Shown here: piece after piece, positions 13,727 through 20,506 of the stretch | Layout of the letters: every line of letters starts with the position of its first letter | How positions within the stretch are numbered: position 1 is the first letter of the stretch | Virus record (IMG/VR): IMGVR_UViG_3300032326_000529 | Location: 1-20,506 of that record | Length of the DNA stretch: 20,506 bases | Source: a virus | Reading direction: 5' to 3' (one strand) | The notes under the pieces: generated by a model | What the model saw: the letters and a program-made list of their open reading frames with translations, nothing else | Databases searched by the model: none | What the model was told of the DNA's origin: nothing | Translations under genes and position numbers: made by a program

Positions 13727-15046
13727 ATGTCAGATACTAGTGGTAGTAACTTAGGAGTTGTTAAATATGGAGCAGCACCTCCAGGTGCACGTCCAGGTTC
13801 AAAGGCTGGAGCACCAGGCTCAGCGGTATACACTCCACCATCGGCACCAGCACCAGCTGTAGCTGAGCCAATTGATATCGCAGCCGCAGTTGCTGAAGCT
13901 GCAGGTGGTCTTGATTTAGGTGGTGGAATTGACTGGGGTGCATTAGGTTCTGGTAGCGGCAGTGGTAGTGGTGGCGCACCTAAATCTTATTATGATGCAT
14001 TGGGTGCCGCACGTGCATCAGAAGCTGAAACTGCAGCAAACAAGTATGCATTAGATCTACTAAAGTATACAGACCAAGCAGGACTAGATGCTGCAGCATT
14101 GGCAAGAAAAAAAGCCGCAGCAGAAAATCAATTAACATATTTAAAGGGTCAACTTACTGGTGGAGAAATAAATCCAGAGTTAGCTAGAAGTTTAGAAGAA
14201 CAAAGAGCACAACGTGAAGGTTACGTTAATACTGAGTACGAAAGACTGCTTAAAAATCTTGGAACACAATATGGTCAAGCACAAACTTTAACTACTGAAG
14301 GTTTTGACGCACTTAAATCATACTTAGAAGGTGCACCACAGAATGCTTTTGCTACAGCACCACGTGCAACAGCAGCACCAATGGCTAACGACCTTGCACA
14401 ATATATGGCATCGCGTGGTGTAGAAGCGGGAAGAGTAGAACCTGGAATAATAGCAGCTAATGCAGCAGCACAGGGTGGAGCAGCTAATTATAATAACCTT
14501 CTAACGGTTCTTGCTGCAACTTCAACACAAGCACAGCAATCAAGATTAAATGAACAAGCAATGGCACAGAGATTAGCAGGTGCACAACTTACTGCACGTA
14601 AGGCCGCGCAAGAAGGAACACTTACCACTGCACAATTACAAGGACTACAAACAATACAAGACCAATACAATGCTGCTAAGATTCAATTGCAAGCAAATGC
14701 TATTGCGCGTGACCAAGCTCTCCAAGATGCTATTGCTTCAGTTACAGGTAGTGGTGCATTGGAATACACACCACCAGTAGTAAATACTACCACAGGTGGT
14801 GGTGGTACTACTGATGGTGGAACAGCTGGTGGTGGAACTACTACGGGTAAACCTTCAAATGTAAATAGTCCAGCTGTTATGGCATTATTAAATACTACTG
14901 CTGCAAAGAGAACTGATAAACCAACAGCAGTTACAAATCGTATTTATAATTTTGTTGAAGCAAATCCAACAGCTACTAAAAAACAAGTGTTAGCAGAATT
15001 TCCAAATCTTCAAGGTTTAGCTAATCTTAAAGCAAAGAAGAAATAA
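13727..15046 (+). CDS. Probable internal virion protein (Ala/Gly/Gln-rich)
   Basis: A 439-residue protein. Residues ~1-90 are Pro/Gly/Ala-rich with a GSGSGSGSGG linker, then a long helical region (roughly 90-345) rich in Ala, Gln and Leu with coiled-coil features (RKAAQEGTLTTAQLQGLQTI). A Thr/Gly linker (NTTTGGGGTTDGG and GTAGGGTTTG) and a short basic C-terminal domain follow (KRTDKPTAVTNRIYNFVEAN ... LKAKKK). It has no enzymatic motif. Linkers on either side of the helical core suggest a mobile or elongated protein, compatible with an ejection-core role. It follows the previous gene by six bases (with AGGTAGGA before the ATG). I do not recognise a named family. Confidence 0.68.
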   Translation: MSDTSGSNLGVVKYGAAPPGARPGSKAGAPGSAVYTPPSAPAPAVAEPIDIAAAVAEAAGGLDLGGGIDWGALGSGSGSGSGGAPKSYYDALGAARASEAETAANKYALDLLKYTDQAGLDAAALARKKAAAENQLTYLKGQLTGGEINPELARSLEEQRAQREGYVNTEYERLLKNLGTQYGQAQTLTTEGFDALKSYLEGAPQNAFATAPRATAAPMANDLAQYMASRGVEAGRVEPGIIAANAAAQGGAANYNNLLTVLAATSTQAQQSRLNEQAMAQRLAGAQLTARKAAQEGTLTTAQLQGLQTIQDQYNAAKIQLQANAIARDQALQDAIASVTGSGALEYTPPVVNTTTGGGGTTDGGTAGGGTTTGKPSNVNSPAVMALLNTTAAKRTDKPTAVTNRIYNFVEANPTATKKQVLAEFPNLQGLANLKAKKK

Positions 15047-15055
15047 GGATTAATT

Positions 15056-15856
15056 ATGGCTGGTAATATAAACGTCGGTGAACTTTATAATTATTATTTA
15101 AACAAGTATCAGGATAAAAAAACTGCAGCACAGTACGCTGCGTTTCAATTCTTATCTAATCCTTCTGGATCTGTTGCTGGTTTAAAGGAACCACAAAAGT
15201 GGTATAGTCAAGATGAGTGGCTGCAGTACGAAGCACCCGGTTATATTGGTGCGGTAAGTTATACTGGTAATGATGGATTAAATCAATTTATAAGTAAAGC
15301 TCTTAAAAAATCTAGAACTTTACCTGAATTGCAAACTGAAATACGTAAAGCAAATAGTCCATCAGTTTGGAAGACTGACCCTACATATAGTGGCGTTAAA
15401 GACTTTACATTAACTGATTATAATATAGACACAAGTGATTTATATACTCAAGCAAAAGACCTTTGGACACAAAAAGAATCTGCTGATAAAAAATATAAAT
15501 CTCAAGCAGGGACACACCCTTTCTCACAATACGGATTGCCTGACCCTAACTTAAGATTTACTGTTTATGCAGATTCAAATGCTAACTTAAAACAATATCC
15601 TCCTGGTCAAAAGCCAAACTTAAGTGACCCAAAAAAGTTTGTTCCATACAAACCAGCTATAGATTATATTAATAAAGCTACGCAATCATTTGGTGATAAA
15701 ATATACAAAGCAGGTATTCGCGGTGACCAATATGCAAAGTATGTTATTCAATATAAAGGTGCATTGCAAGACGCAGTACAAAAGAAATTAGATGAATCTG
15801 AATTATCACCATTCGTACAAAAGGTATTTGAACTAAGAAAGTTAAGGAAACCTTAA
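15056..15856 (+). CDS. Probable internal virion protein (266 residues)
   Basis: This lysine- and tyrosine-rich 266-residue protein has a mixed helical/polar character. Visible parts are NVGELYNYYLNKYQDKKTAA at the N terminus, a WYSQDEWLQYEAPGYIG segment (~69-85), KDLWTQKESADKKYKSQAG in the middle and a helical C terminus (DAVQKKLDESELSPFVQKVF). No domain is recognised. AAGGA lies upstream of the ATG, and its stop overlaps the ATG of the 1323-residue protein (TAATG), so the two are made together. By gene order it may match T7 gp15, but there is no direct sequence support. Confidence 0.68.
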   Translation: MAGNINVGELYNYYLNKYQDKKTAAQYAAFQFLSNPSGSVAGLKEPQKWYSQDEWLQYEAPGYIGAVSYTGNDGLNQFISKALKKSRTLPELQTEIRKANSPSVWKTDPTYSGVKDFTLTDYNIDTSDLYTQAKDLWTQKESADKKYKSQAGTHPFSQYGLPDPNLRFTVYADSNANLKQYPPGQKPNLSDPKKFVPYKPAIDYINKATQSFGDKIYKAGIRGDQYAKYVIQYKGALQDAVQKKLDESELSPFVQKVFELRKLRKP

Positions 15857-18800
15857 TGGCTCCTAGACGAATTGGTAATCAACAACCGCCTGACACAACA
15901 CCAGATGCAAACTTAATTGCAGATAATTATAATGCAACAACTGGTGGGCTTAAGAATACTATATCTCCTAGTGTTGGTTCAACTGGCGGTAAAACTACTA
16001 CTACACCTAGTATAACCCCAGGCATTGAAACAACTTTTAATAAAGACATTAGACCATTAAGTCAAAAGTTAGACCAAGACATAGCAAAATATTCAGGACC
16101 GCTTACCGAAGCAGATAAAGCTGCTGGACTAAAGGGACAACCTAAACGAAATATTATTGAGAAAGGTTTATTCGGCCTGCTTAACTATGGTGTTCTTAAA
16201 CCATTGCAGACTATTGACGTAGGTCGTCGTGTAATTCTTTCAACCGCAAGAGAAACAGCAGACATATTTGGTGGCGGAGATGCATCATTCAAAGATTTAG
16301 GTAGTCAGATTAAAGATGTAAATCTTTCGTCTAAGAAGTTGTTTAATATTGACACTGGTAATAAATGGTTAGATAGTGCTCTTGGTTTTACGGTTGATGT
16401 TCTTGCAGATCCAACAACATACCTTACATTGGGGACAGGAACAGCGGCAAAAATTGCACTACAACAAACTACTAAAACAATTGCACGTGAGGTTGGAGAA
16501 AAAACTGCAACAGAATTAACAGAAAAGTTTATTAGAGAAGCAGCAGAAGACCTTGCTACTAAAACAGTTAAACAAGCAACAGAAGCCGCAGCAAAAAAGG
16601 TAGCAACTCAATTAGGAAAAGGTGCTACAGCAAAAGAAATTCGTGTAGCATCACGAGCAATTGCTGCCGAGGCTGGCAAGATTGCAGTTGAAGATGGTGT
16701 TGAAGGCGCAGCAAAGAAAGCAGCACAGGCTGCTGCTCGTTACTCTGCAGTTGGACCACGTAGAACATTAGGTGCAGGTGGAAGAGAAGCAAGAGCAATT
16801 GCATTGCGCGATGCTAAACAACAAGCTTTACTTGAAGTAGAAAGAGCTACGGCAAATGGATTTAAAACACAAGCTAGAGTTGCGCAACGTTTTGCTGATT
16901 CATTAAGCGATGCAACAATTGCAAAACTAGCTACTAAGGGAGCATCAGGAATTACAAAAGAGCTTGCAAAAGAGATGGGTCTCTATGGTGGATTAAAGTT
17001 TGGTGCATTTGGTGCACGTACTGGTTTAACAACTAGCTTTCGTGGAACAGCCCCACTTGTTAGAGGTTTAGGAAAAGCTGGTACAGCTATAAGACAATCT
17101 GGTATTCCAGTAGGGGTTCCACGTACTGGGATAAAAGGAAGAATCCCTGGTGTGGCAAATATAGCTATACCTAAAGGTGGTGGAAGAACGCTCGCAGATT
17201 TATTTACTCCACGTGGTGCAACTGAATTAGTCTTTGATGCTCGTACTGGTTTGCGCAAAGGAACATTAGATACTGCACAGACAATGAAAGCACTAGATGT
17301 TATTGCTGCAGATAATACATTAAAAGCATATCGTAGTGCTATAACTAAGACGATTAAAGTAGCTGCTGCTAACACAGCAAAAGCAGAATATAAACCATTT
17401 AGATTTACAGTTCATGAATTGTTAGCTCCAGCTGTTAACCTAGATGGAACTGTGGATGAAATAACTAAACAAGCAGGCAGAGAAGTAGCAGTAAGTCCAA
17501 AAGAAATTGAATTTGCTAAAGCTATAAGACAGTTTGGAAATGAAACAGCAGATGCTATTGGCTCGGTAGCGGGTGCAAAAGCAATAGATGCAGCTAAAAA
17601 AGTAACACTTCCTGATGGCACAGTAGTTGATGTTACAGCTAGAAATTGGTTTCCTGAAGTATTAACAAATAAAGCTGTAAGATTTTTGAACAGTGGTACT
17701 CCCGAAGCTAAAGCAGTATTGCGTGCAATGGGATTAGAAGTGGCACCATTGCCTGGTCATAACTTTGGTAATGAATTAGTATCAGGTGTAAAGTTCTTTG
17801 GAAAGAATCTTGAAGCTGCTGATATTAATGGTGGAATCAAAGCGCTTAATGAAGTTGCTAGAAAAGGTGGATTCAAAGGTGACTTCTTTGACACGGATGT
17901 AACTGGTGCAGTTATAAAGTATGGCAAAAAGTTTGCTGATGATTATGCAATTGCTCGCTTAGTAGCAAAAGGAACTAATGATATTCGCCAAGGTAAAAGA
18001 GCCGCTCTTGCAAGCGTTGACCCATTCACTGGAAGAGATATTTTAAGTGAAGTAAGAGAAGGAACATTAAAAGAATTAGAAGATGCAAATGTGTTACAAC
18101 CTTGGGCAATGGAAGATTTATTAGATGGACAATCAGCATTAATCGCCGCGCAAAAAAGAGCAGAAACTGCTGGATTAAAAGATTGGGAAAAAGAAAACAT
18201 CAATCAAGCAATTGCAGAAGTAAATAAAATACTTGGAACATTTGCTGGTGCTATCACACGCAAGGATGACCTTGCCAAGGTATGGGCTACTCTTCCATTA
18301 GATCTGCAGAACCAGTATATTACTCTGTTTGCTCGCCCTAAACAACAAGTTATTAAGTTCTTAGAAGATTTAAATCCATCTCAATTAAAGACAATGGTCA
18401 ATCTTATGGATGATGCATTTGTCTCTTTAGACATGGCCATTGCCCCAGATGCAATAGCGCGTGCTGATATTGCAAATATTTATAAGAACATTAACAAGTT
18501 AAGAGAGACTAAAAATGCTGGACCAGCACTTCAACTATGGAAAGACTTAACTCAAACAAGCAAGACATGGTATACATCTACTCCAGGATTTCATTTGCGT
18601 AACTGGTTAAGCAACTTCTTTCAGATGTTGGCTGGTGGTGGAGATGTAACATATCTACGAGAAGGAAGAAACATTTCTAACAAGTGGAATGAATTCTTAA
18701 AAGAACAAATTGATATGACAGTTTCTGGAGCAGAGCCTGCAACTTGGTTGAGCAGACCACCAGAAGAATGGATCCAAAGATTCTTTGAAGACAAGAAGAT

Positions 18801-19827
18801 TCCTTTAAACCAACGTGCAGCAGCAGAAGAAGCATTGATGAGTGTTGGTGCATCTGGCTTTGGTGACATAGAAGAAGTGTTTAGTGCTGTGGCAAATAGA
18901 ATTGGAGCAACAGGTAGAGAAGTAACTGGAACTGGTGTTGGCGCAAGAGTATCATCAGCTGTTGGTGAAGTCCCTAGATTGTCGCGCAAACTGGGAAATA
19001 AAGTTGAGAACCAAGCACGTTTCATGTTTACTTATGATGGCATTCGTCAAGGTTTAAATGCAGATGAATCAGTTGCTCGCACATCTAAATTTCTTATTGA
19101 CTATTCAGATACCAATGCAGTTGATGATGTACTAAAACAAATCATTCCGTTCTGGATGTTCATGAGCCGCAACTTACCAACACAGTTGATGAACATGTAC
19201 ACAAGTCCTGGTTTATATCAGAAGTACAATGCATACCGTAGAAACTTTACAGATGCAAACGGAAGAAGCGACATGCTTCCATATTATTTAGCTGGCTCAT
19301 CTGGAGTTCCAAGTTACTTAAGTAAATCTGGTGCAACATACCTTGCTGATATACCTGGTGTTGGTGGTGTGTTTACTAAGTTTGACTTTGGTTTCCCTGG
19401 TGCTGGTTCGCCTTCTCCATTGCAAGAAGGTATAACAGATCCTAATAGTTTGCTCAATGCACTCAATCCAATTCTCAAAGGACTTGTTGAACAAGGGACT
19501 GGTAGAGATTTATATACTGGTGTTGAAATGGGTGGTAAAGAAAGAGTACAATCAGGCATTGAAAACTTGTTCCCAATAGTTTCAACTGCTGCACGTTACC
19601 TTAACCCACTTGTTGCAGGTACAGACATACCTATCATCAGTGATATTCCTGGTGTATATCAATCAGAAACTTCAGGTGGTAATACAAAAGATACTCCGGA
19701 TGATATTAAAAAACTTCAAACACTTCTATCATTGCTTGGTATACCAGGAGGAATAATTTCTGGTAACGAAGTCAATGCAAAGAGATATGAATTAATTAAT
19801 GCTCTTAAAGAGTATCAAAAGAAATAA
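15856..19827 (+). CDS. Giant internal virion / DNA-ejection protein
   Basis: This 1323-residue protein is the largest in the window. The N-terminal ~60 residues are Thr/Gly/Pro-rich and flexible. An Ala/Lys/Glu-rich helical region (~190-370) follows, with ALGFTVDVLADPTTYLTLGT just before it, a pattern common in large phage internal proteins. A central helical region reaches TWYTSTPGFHLRNWLSNFFQ (~900), another hallmark, and FLIDYSDTNAVDDVLKQIIP then FWMFMSRNLPTQ (~1080-1105). The C-terminal part is Gly/Pro-rich with a DIPIISDIPGVYQSE-type segment. I see no lytic transglycosylase or other enzyme motif. Position, size and the absence of a tail tape measure point to the counterpart of T7 gp16, which forms the conduit across the cell envelope. 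A polyvalent protein with hidden enzymatic parts remains possible. Confidence 0.75.
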   Translation: MAPRRIGNQQPPDTTPDANLIADNYNATTGGLKNTISPSVGSTGGKTTTTPSITPGIETTFNKDIRPLSQKLDQDIAKYSGPLTEADKAAGLKGQPKRNIIEKGLFGLLNYGVLKPLQTIDVGRRVILSTARETADIFGGGDASFKDLGSQIKDVNLSSKKLFNIDTGNKWLDSALGFTVDVLADPTTYLTLGTGTAAKIALQQTTKTIAREVGEKTATELTEKFIREAAEDLATKTVKQATEAAAKKVATQLGKGATAKEIRVASRAIAAEAGKIAVEDGVEGAAKKAAQAAARYSAVGPRRTLGAGGREARAIALRDAKQQALLEVERATANGFKTQARVAQRFADSLSDATIAKLATKGASGITKELAKEMGLYGGLKFGAFGARTGLTTSFRGTAPLVRGLGKAGTAIRQSGIPVGVPRTGIKGRIPGVANIAIPKGGGRTLADLFTPRGATELVFDARTGLRKGTLDTAQTMKALDVIAADNTLKAYRSAITKTIKVAAANTAKAEYKPFRFTVHELLAPAVNLDGTVDEITKQAGREVAVSPKEIEFAKAIRQFGNETADAIGSVAGAKAIDAAKKVTLPDGTVVDVTARNWFPEVLTNKAVRFLNSGTPEAKAVLRAMGLEVAPLPGHNFGNELVSGVKFFGKNLEAADINGGIKALNEVARKGGFKGDFFDTDVTGAVIKYGKKFADDYAIARLVAKGTNDIRQGKRAALASVDPFTGRDILSEVREGTLKELEDANVLQPWAMEDLLDGQSALIAAQKRAETAGLKDWEKENINQAIAEVNKILGTFAGAITRKDDLAKVWATLPLDLQNQYITLFARPKQQVIKFLEDLNPSQLKTMVNLMDDAFVSLDMAIAPDAIARADIANIYKNINKLRETKNAGPALQLWKDLTQTSKTWYTSTPGFHLRNWLSNFFQMLAGGGDVTYLREGRNISNKWNEFLKEQIDMTVSGAEPATWLSRPPEEWIQRFFEDKKIPLNQRAAAEEALMSVGASGFGDIEEVFSAVANRIGATGREVTGTGVGARVSSAVGEVPRLSRKLGNKVENQARFMFTYDGIRQGLNADESVARTSKFLIDYSDTNAVDDVLKQIIPFWMFMSRNLPTQLMNMYTSPGLYQKYNAYRRNFTDANGRSDMLPYYLAGSSGVPSYLSKSGATYLADIPGVGGVFTKFDFGFPGAGSPSPLQEGITDPNSLLNALNPILKGLVEQGTGRDLYTGVEMGGKERVQSGIENLFPIVSTAARYLNPLVAGTDIPIISDIPGVYQSETSGGNTKDTPDDIKKLQTLLSLLGIPGGIISGNEVNAKRYELINALKEYQKK

Positions 19828-19836
19828 GGAGAAGTT

Positions 19837-20085
19837 ATGAAACAACTTAATAATATTCTTATGAGAATCGTTGCAACATTTGCAGCATCAGGTCTAGGTG
19901 TTATAGGTGCTGGCGCTATTGCTGGCGTATCAATATGGAAAGCCTGCTTCATGGCAGGCATGGCTGGTGTAGCCACCGTAGTAGAAGGACTATCAAGAGC
20001 CTTCTTGGACGACGGTAAACTGTCCGCTGCAGAAATCAACCAAGTGTTTAATAAGGTTGATAAGAAAGCTAAGGCTGCAGAATAA
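19837..20085 (+). CDS. Holin
   Basis: An 82-residue protein with two hydrophobic segments (about residues 10-31, IVATFAASGLGVIGAGAIAG, and 34-49, WKACFMAGMAGVATVV) joined by a short turn, and a charged C-terminal tail (LDDGKLSAAEINQVFNKVDK). The layout with a LSAAEINQVF-type tail resembles holins of actinophages (r1t-like type). Holins open the inner membrane at a set time to end infection. AAGGAG stands before the ATG, and the endolysin gene follows 25 bases later, a standard lysis cassette. Gly/Ala-rich helix faces are typical of proteins that oligomerise in membranes. Confidence 0.85.
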   Translation: MKQLNNILMRIVATFAASGLGVIGAGAIAGVSIWKACFMAGMAGVATVVEGLSRAFLDDGKLSAAEINQVFNKVDKKAKAAE

Positions 20086-20097
20086 CAAACCCCTAAC

Positions 20098-20103
20098 AAG
20101 GAG
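20098..20103 (+). promoter_or_regulatory. Ribosome binding site deciding a TTG start for the endolysin
   Basis: AAGGAG lies seven bases before TTG at 20111. No ATG gives the signal peptide, while TTG followed by CGT AAA opens a clear one, so this site fixes the start. Confidence 0.75.
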
Positions 20104-20110
20104 AAAACTA

Positions 20111-20506
20111 TTGCGTAAACTTATATTGGCTATTGCCATAACTTTTTTTGCTATACCCAGTCAGGCATCAGCTGCCACCAACAGTTGTCCTAAGTGGGAA
20201 CCCGCTATCAAAGCTGCTGGCCTGCCAGTAAAAGAGTTTAGTTACATTGCTTGGCGCGAATCAAGATGCCGCGTTAAAGCAATCAATGCTATATGGAATA
20301 AGAAAGGTGAGATGATATATCACCTGAATAAGAATAAGAGTTGGGACTCAGGGTTGTTGCAGATCAACTCTGGTCATCGTGAGATGGTAAAGCGCGTTTG
20401 CGGAGGTAACCTGAATTTGTTATTGACTCTCGACTGTAACCTTGCTGCAGCAAAGCATCTATACGACGCTCACGGGCTTTCGCCATGGACTTTCGTGAAG
20501 CCTCAC
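20111..20506 (+). CDS. Exported lysozyme-like endolysin (3' end outside window)
   Basis: It begins at TTG with AAGGAG 7 bases upstream, and 132 codons run to the window edge without a stop. Residues 1-21 are a Sec signal peptide: basic start, hydrophobic core LILAIAITFFAI, and an ASA cleavage site before ATNSC. The mature part shows a lysozyme/lytic transglycosylase fold: the catalytic Glu50 in IAWRESRC, then DSGLLQINSG (79-88), and NLAAAKHLYDAHGLSPWTF. It would cut the glycan strands of peptidoglycan. Six Cys could form disulfides, in keeping with export. Similar exported lysins accompany actinophage holins. Export means the enzyme could reach the wall through the host Sec system, leaving the holin to trigger lysis by depolarising the membrane. 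A C-terminal wall-binding domain, if any, lies outside the window. Confidence 0.85.
   Translation, partial: MRKLILAIAITFFAIPSQASAATNSCPKWEPAIKAAGLPVKEFSYIAWRESRCRVKAINAIWNKKGEMIYHLNKNKSWDSGLLQINSGHREMVKRVCGGNLNLLLTLDCNLAAAKHLYDAHGLSPWTFVKPH

Noticed and set aside
15601-15625. PPGQKP string shared by the proteins at 2492 and 15056 as a common motif
   Set aside because: Only eight residues match in two low-complexity Pro/Lys contexts; likely chance.
1-20506. tRNA genes, integrase, attachment sites, insertion sequences, reverse transcriptase of a diversity-generating element
   Set aside because: Looked for in all regions between and within genes; none seen by eye. Absence of an integrase here does not show that the phage is strictly lytic.

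Overview
The window is a contiguous piece of a tailed bacteriophage genome: the packaging, head, tail, internal-virion and lysis genes. Every supported gene lies on the + strand, genes overlap or nearly touch, there is no tail tape measure or tail-tube/sheath gene, and the order portal - scaffold - major capsid - connector - large tail-hub protein - fibre - internal virion proteins - holin - lysin matches a short-tailed (podovirus-like) phage with broadly T7/P22-type logic. Base composition is AT-rich (roughly 40% GC by eye). The host is not shown directly. An Asn/His-ended membrane protein resembling DUF2746, a two-helix holin and a secreted lysozyme-like lysin all resemble proteins of phages of Actinobacteria, and the overall style is that of uncultured freshwater or marine phages. 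An aquatic actinobacterial host is therefore a reasonable but unproven guess.

Layout. Positions 1-450 hold the 3' part of a sulfotransferase gene, cut by the window edge. It overlaps the GTG start of the terminase large subunit (437-2026). Positions 2063-4313 hold a run of small genes between terminase and portal: a zinc-ribbon protein, a single-helix membrane protein, and a block of very Lys/Ala-rich basic proteins interrupted by one beta-rich protein. The block includes two genes shorter than 60 codons at 3752 and 3880, chained by TAATG stop/start overlaps. The portal (4315-6318, with a repeated C-terminal tail), scaffold (6382-7167) and major capsid protein (7200-8177) follow. A 160-base gap after the capsid gene carries two strong hairpins, the second with terminator-like features. 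Then come a Cys/His small protein, the head-tail connector (8626), the large tail-hub protein (9544), a fibre-like protein (11328), an FN3 plus Cys-rich protein (11978), two small proteins (one a zinc ribbon), four probable internal virion/ejection proteins (13289-19827, ending with a 1323-residue protein), a holin (19837) and an exported lysozyme-like endolysin (20111 to the window end, incomplete).

Regulation. Four short intergenic gaps (2030, 6327, 8284, 13252) each hold a copy of the same 26-base motif on the + strand: an A-tract, a T-tract and a TATAAT-like core with no canonical -35. I read these as phage promoters that divide the late region into four transcription blocks (small head genes and portal; scaffold and capsid; tail; internal proteins and lysis). 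The third lies directly after the post-capsid hairpins, so that gap looks like a terminator-promoter relay between head and tail genes. This motif family, the structured RNA after the capsid gene and the basic-protein cluster are the most interesting parts of the window. No CRISPR array, tRNA, rRNA, insertion sequence or integrase was seen.
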